Source of the DNA: Clostridiales bacterium
Lineage (GTDB): Bacteria > Bacillota > Clostridia > Oscillospirales > Oscillospiraceae
Length of the DNA stretch: 9,597 nt
Direction: 5' to 3'
Assembly (NCBI GenBank): GCA_012729875.1
Contig: JAAYCC010000202.1
Location: 1-9,597 of the forward strand
The notes below the pieces were generated by a model. That model saw only the letters and a list, made by a program, of their open reading frames with translations, made no database searches and was not told the DNA's origin. Positions 7,666 through 9,597 of this stretch are shown here, in pieces. Position 1 is the first letter of the stretch; every line of letters starts with the position of its first letter. The position numbers were made by a program, and so were the translations under genes.

Positions 7666-9006
7666 ATGGCATTTGAAAGTCTATCCGAAAAATTATCGGC
7701 GGCATTCAAAAAACTCCGCGGTAAGGGCCGCCTTACGGAAGCGGACATAAAGGAAGCAATGCGAGAGGTGCGTCTTGCCCTTTTGGAGGCGGACGTCAGC
7801 TACAAGGTAGTTAAGGATTTCGTTAAAAACGTCAGCGACCGGGCTGTGGGACAGGATGTTCTTGAGAGCCTTACTCCTGCCCAGATGGTCATCAAGATCG
7901 TCAACGAGGAACTAACTAAGCTGATGGGCAGCGAAAATGTAAAGCTGAACATCTCCTCCAAGTCCCCAAGCGTAGTTATGCTTGTAGGATTGCAGGGCGC
8001 CGGAAAGACGACCAACGGCGCAAAGCTTGCCGGTCTTATGAAAACCGGCGGTAAACGCCCGCTTCTGGTAGCCTGCGACGTATACCGTCCGGCCGCTATA
8101 AAGCAGCTTGAGACCGTCGGCGGACAATTAGGAATTCCCGTTTTCCAGATGGGGCAGGGCAATCCTGTGGATATTGCCAAGGCCGCCATCGAACACGCCA
8201 AGCGCCACGGGAATGACCTTGTACTTCTCGACACCGCGGGCCGCCTGCACATCGACGAGGAGCTCATGGACGAGCTTAAAAACATACGCACAGCGGTCGA
8301 ACCCGCCGAAATAATGCTGGTCGTGGACGCGATGACAGGCCAGGACGCCGTCAATGCGGCTGCGGCATTTGACGAGGCGCTCGTAATAACCGGCGTCATG
8401 CTCACCAAGCTGGACGGAGACGCCAGAGGCGGCGCGGCACTCTCGGTGCGGGCTGTTACAGGCAAGCCCATTAAATATATCGGCACGGGAGAGAAGCTCG
8501 ACAATATAGAGCCCTTCCACCCGGACCGTATGGCCTCGCGTATACTCGGCATGGGTGACGTTCTTACCCTTATTGAGAAAGCAGAGCAGAGCTTTGACGA
8601 GAAAAAGGCCATCAAGATGGCCGAACGGCTGAAAAAGAATCAGTTTACCTTCGAAGATTACCTTGAGCAGCTCCAGTCGCTCAAGAATATGGGAGACATA
8701 AAGGACATCGCCGCGATGCTCCCGGGTATGGATTCAAAGGCGCTTAAGGGTGTCAAGGTCGACGAGAAGGCAATTTCCCGAACCGAGGCGATAATCAGTT
8801 CCATGACCCCCAAAGAGCGCGAGAACCCACAGCTGCTTAACGGCAGCCGCAAGAAGCGTATAGCGGCTGGTAGCGGGACCACCGTTGTGGACGTAAACCG
8901 CCTTGTTAAGCAGTTTGAGCTGACGCGCGACATGGCAAAGCAGATGACCGGCGGCAAAAAGGGAAAACGCATGGCGATGCCCGGCGGTATGCCGTTCAAT
9001 TTCTGA
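7666..9006 (+). CDS. ffh: Signal recognition particle protein Ffh (SRP54 GTPase)
   Basis: Ffh binds signal sequences emerging from the ribosome and, with SRP RNA and the receptor FtsY, delivers nascent chains to the SecYEG translocon in a GTP-dependent cycle. The protein has 446 residues, a normal length. The N domain (about 1-90) includes the LLEADVSYKVVKDF region. The G domain shows the P-loop GLQGAGKTT (108-116), the DVYRPAA motif, DTAGR (189-193) and TKLDGDARGG (247-256). The M domain starts near 300 and includes the RNA-binding signature SRKKRIAAGSGT (394-405) and a basic, Met/Gly-rich tail ending GGMPFNF. The start has GAGGA 6 nt upstream. All GTPase motifs are intact. It lies between ylxM and rpsP, as in many Firmicutes. 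The SRP RNA gene and ftsY are not in the window. Confidence 0.99.
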   Translation: MAFESLSEKLSAAFKKLRGKGRLTEADIKEAMREVRLALLEADVSYKVVKDFVKNVSDRAVGQDVLESLTPAQMVIKIVNEELTKLMGSENVKLNISSKSPSVVMLVGLQGAGKTTNGAKLAGLMKTGGKRPLLVACDVYRPAAIKQLETVGGQLGIPVFQMGQGNPVDIAKAAIEHAKRHGNDLVLLDTAGRLHIDEELMDELKNIRTAVEPAEIMLVVDAMTGQDAVNAAAAFDEALVITGVMLTKLDGDARGGAALSVRAVTGKPIKYIGTGEKLDNIEPFHPDRMASRILGMGDVLTLIEKAEQSFDEKKAIKMAERLKKNQFTFEDYLEQLQSLKNMGDIKDIAAMLPGMDSKALKGVKVDEKAISRTEAIISSMTPKERENPQLLNGSRKKRIAAGSGTTVVDVNRLVKQFELTRDMAKQMTGGKKGKRMAMPGGMPFNF

Positions 9007-9068
9007 TACGATTGCACCGCCGTTATAGGCGTTTGCATACAACTTAGAACCATTGGAGGTGAATATAT
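9007..9068 (+). promoter_or_regulatory. ffh-rpsP spacer with strong rpsP ribosome binding site
   Basis: The 62-bp spacer ends in a strong Shine-Dalgarno sequence, GGAGGTG (9055-9061), 7 nt before the rpsP ATG, in keeping with the high translation expected for a ribosomal protein. A 4-bp stem (CGCC with GGCG, around a GTTATA loop) is too weak to call a terminator and has no T tract. I see no convincing internal promoter. Confidence 0.6.
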
Positions 9069-9308
9069 ATGGTCAAAATCAGACTTCGCAGAATGGGTGC
9101 GAAGAAGAATCCTTTCTACAGGATTATCGTTGCAGATTCCCATTCTCCGCGCGACGGCAAGTTCATCGAGGAGATTGGCACATATGATCCGCTTACCACT
9201 CCCGTAGCGGTAAAGGTCGATGCTGAACGCGCCAAGTATTGGATCGGTGCCGGCGCACAGCCCACAGAGACCGTAAGAGCTCTGCTCAAAAAAGCAGAGG
9301 TTCTTTAA
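9069..9308 (+). CDS. rpsP: 30S ribosomal protein bS16
   Basis: bS16 is a small-subunit protein that binds 16S rRNA early and helps 30S assembly. The 79-residue product carries the family N-terminus VKIRLRRMGAKKNPFYRI and continues with VADSHSPRDGKFIEEIGTYDP, the PFYRIVVAD-like core expected of bS16. The later segment ERAKYWIGAGAQPTETVRAL matches the conserved C-terminal part, and the usual variable tail is short. Length is at the low end of the normal range of about 80-90. It sits between ffh and khpA in the conserved order and is very probably transcribed with both. The ATG is set by GGAGGTG 7 nt upstream. Confidence 0.99.
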   Translation: MVKIRLRRMGAKKNPFYRIIVADSHSPRDGKFIEEIGTYDPLTTPVAVKVDAERAKYWIGAGAQPTETVRALLKKAEVL

Positions 9309-9312
9309 GGAG
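9307..9312 (+). promoter_or_regulatory. khpA ribosome binding site overlapping the rpsP stop codon
   Basis: AAGGAG begins inside the TAA stop of rpsP (9306-9308) and ends 10 nt before the ATG at 9323. It decides the khpA start: an in-frame upstream ATG at 9239 lies inside rpsP and would add 28 residues unlike any KH-domain protein. The overlap suggests that translation of khpA is linked to termination on rpsP. Confidence 0.75.
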
Positions 9313-9322
9313 ATTCGCGAAC

Positions 9323-9553
9323 ATGAAAGAGCTTTTAACCTACATCGCGCAGAACCTCGTTGATAATCCCGAACAGGTCAGTATCACCGAGAGGGAAGCC
9401 GACGAGGAAACTGTATTCGAAGTTCGGGTTGCGGACGGAGATATGGGCAAGATAATCGGCCGTCAGGGACGCATCGTCAAGGAGATTCGCGTCCTTATGC
9501 GTGCTGTTGCCCAGAGACAGGGAAAAAAGGTGTCCGTAGAGATCATGGACTGA
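9323..9553 (+). CDS. khpA: KH-domain RNA-binding protein KhpA (YlqC)
   Basis: This 76-residue protein is a single KH domain of the YlqC/KhpA family. In streptococci and other Gram-positives KhpA pairs with KhpB (Jag/EloR), binds RNA, and affects cell elongation and division. The start MKELLTYIAQNLVDNPEQV is characteristic of the family. The GXXG loop that contacts nucleic acid is seen in GKIIGRQGR (about residues 42-50), followed by the helix IVKEIRVLMRAVAQRQGK and the final strand VSVEIMD. It follows rpsP by 14 bp; in Firmicutes rimM and trmD usually come next, beyond this window. A longer reading frame starting at 9239 exists but overlaps rpsP and is not the real start. Confidence 0.96.
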   Translation: MKELLTYIAQNLVDNPEQVSITEREADEETVFEVRVADGDMGKIIGRQGRIVKEIRVLMRAVAQRQGKKVSVEIMD

Positions 9554-9557
9554 CAAG

Positions 9558-9583
9558 CTAAGGGGGACAACAGTCCCCCTTAG
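9558..9583 (+). terminator. Perfect 11-bp hairpin after khpA, probable intrinsic terminator or attenuator
   Basis: CTAAGGGGGAC (9558-9568) pairs perfectly with GTCCCCCTTAG (9573-9583) around the loop AACA. The stem begins 4 nt after the khpA stop. The downstream sequence AAGTTTATTC has only a short, broken T run starting 3 nt after the stem, so termination may be incomplete. The arm structure is seen directly; the terminating function is inferred. Confidence 0.6.
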
Positions 9584-9597
9584 AAGTTTATTCGTAG

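Noticed and set aside
7800..8615. 271-codon minus-strand ORF, and other long minus-strand ORFs such as 8658-9143 and 8128-8520, opposite ffh
   Set aside because: They lie wholly or mainly antisense to ffh, whose protein matches the SRP54 family along its full length. Their translations are Ser/Arg/Pro-rich without domain motifs, as expected from the codon pattern of the real gene.
9013..9037. Small hairpin between ffh and rpsP as a terminator or ribosomal-protein leader
   Set aside because: The continuous stem is only 4 bp (CGCC/GGCG), with mismatches beyond it and no T tract.
9239..9322. 28-codon N-terminal extension of khpA from an ATG at 9239
   Set aside because: It overlaps rpsP in another frame, and its residues do not resemble KhpA. 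The ATG at 9323 has a proper Shine-Dalgarno sequence and the family N-terminus.

Overview
The window looks like chromosomal DNA from a Gram-positive bacterium of the class Clostridia, probably Oscillospiraceae-like. Three things suggest this: the gene order ylxM-ffh-rpsP-khpA, the presence of YlxM (a Firmicutes/Mollicutes SRP accessory protein), and a mid-50s-looking G+C content with strong AGGAG-type ribosome binding sites. The taxonomy is inference; there is no rRNA or other decisive marker.

Positions 1-7126 (minus strand) are one uninterrupted reading frame of 2375 codons that runs off the left edge. No single ORF with both ends lies inside the window, so the gene is easily missed; the many short plus- and minus-strand ORFs over this stretch are shadows of it. 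Its protein is a multidomain membrane enzyme of the cyclic beta-1,2-glucan synthase (NdvB/Cgs) type. In order it has an N-terminal region, a first pair of membrane segments, a GT84 glycosyltransferase, further membrane segments, a glycoamylase-like cyclization domain (GH189 type), two GH94-type beta-supersandwich regions and a GH94 phosphorylase-type catalytic domain. Only the last part of the GH94 region is missing.

Positions 7127-7292 are a short divergent intergenic region. It carries a good sigma-A-type promoter (TTGACA, 17 bp, TAATAT) reading to the right, and a ribosome binding site for the leftward synthase gene.

Positions 7293-9553 (plus strand) are a tight housekeeping operon for protein targeting and translation: ylxM (SRP-associated helix-turn-helix protein), ffh (SRP54 GTPase), rpsP (ribosomal protein bS16) and khpA (KH-domain RNA-binding protein). 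A perfect 11-bp hairpin follows khpA and may terminate or attenuate transcription before the rimM-trmD-rplS genes that usually come next, which lie outside the window if present.

The two halves appear functionally unrelated: a surface or export polysaccharide enzyme beside the SRP operon. I found no tRNA, rRNA, CRISPR array, insertion sequence, phage gene or attachment site, and nothing I would call a new biological system. The most noteworthy item is the large, complete-looking cyclic glucan synthase in an apparently Gram-positive genome.
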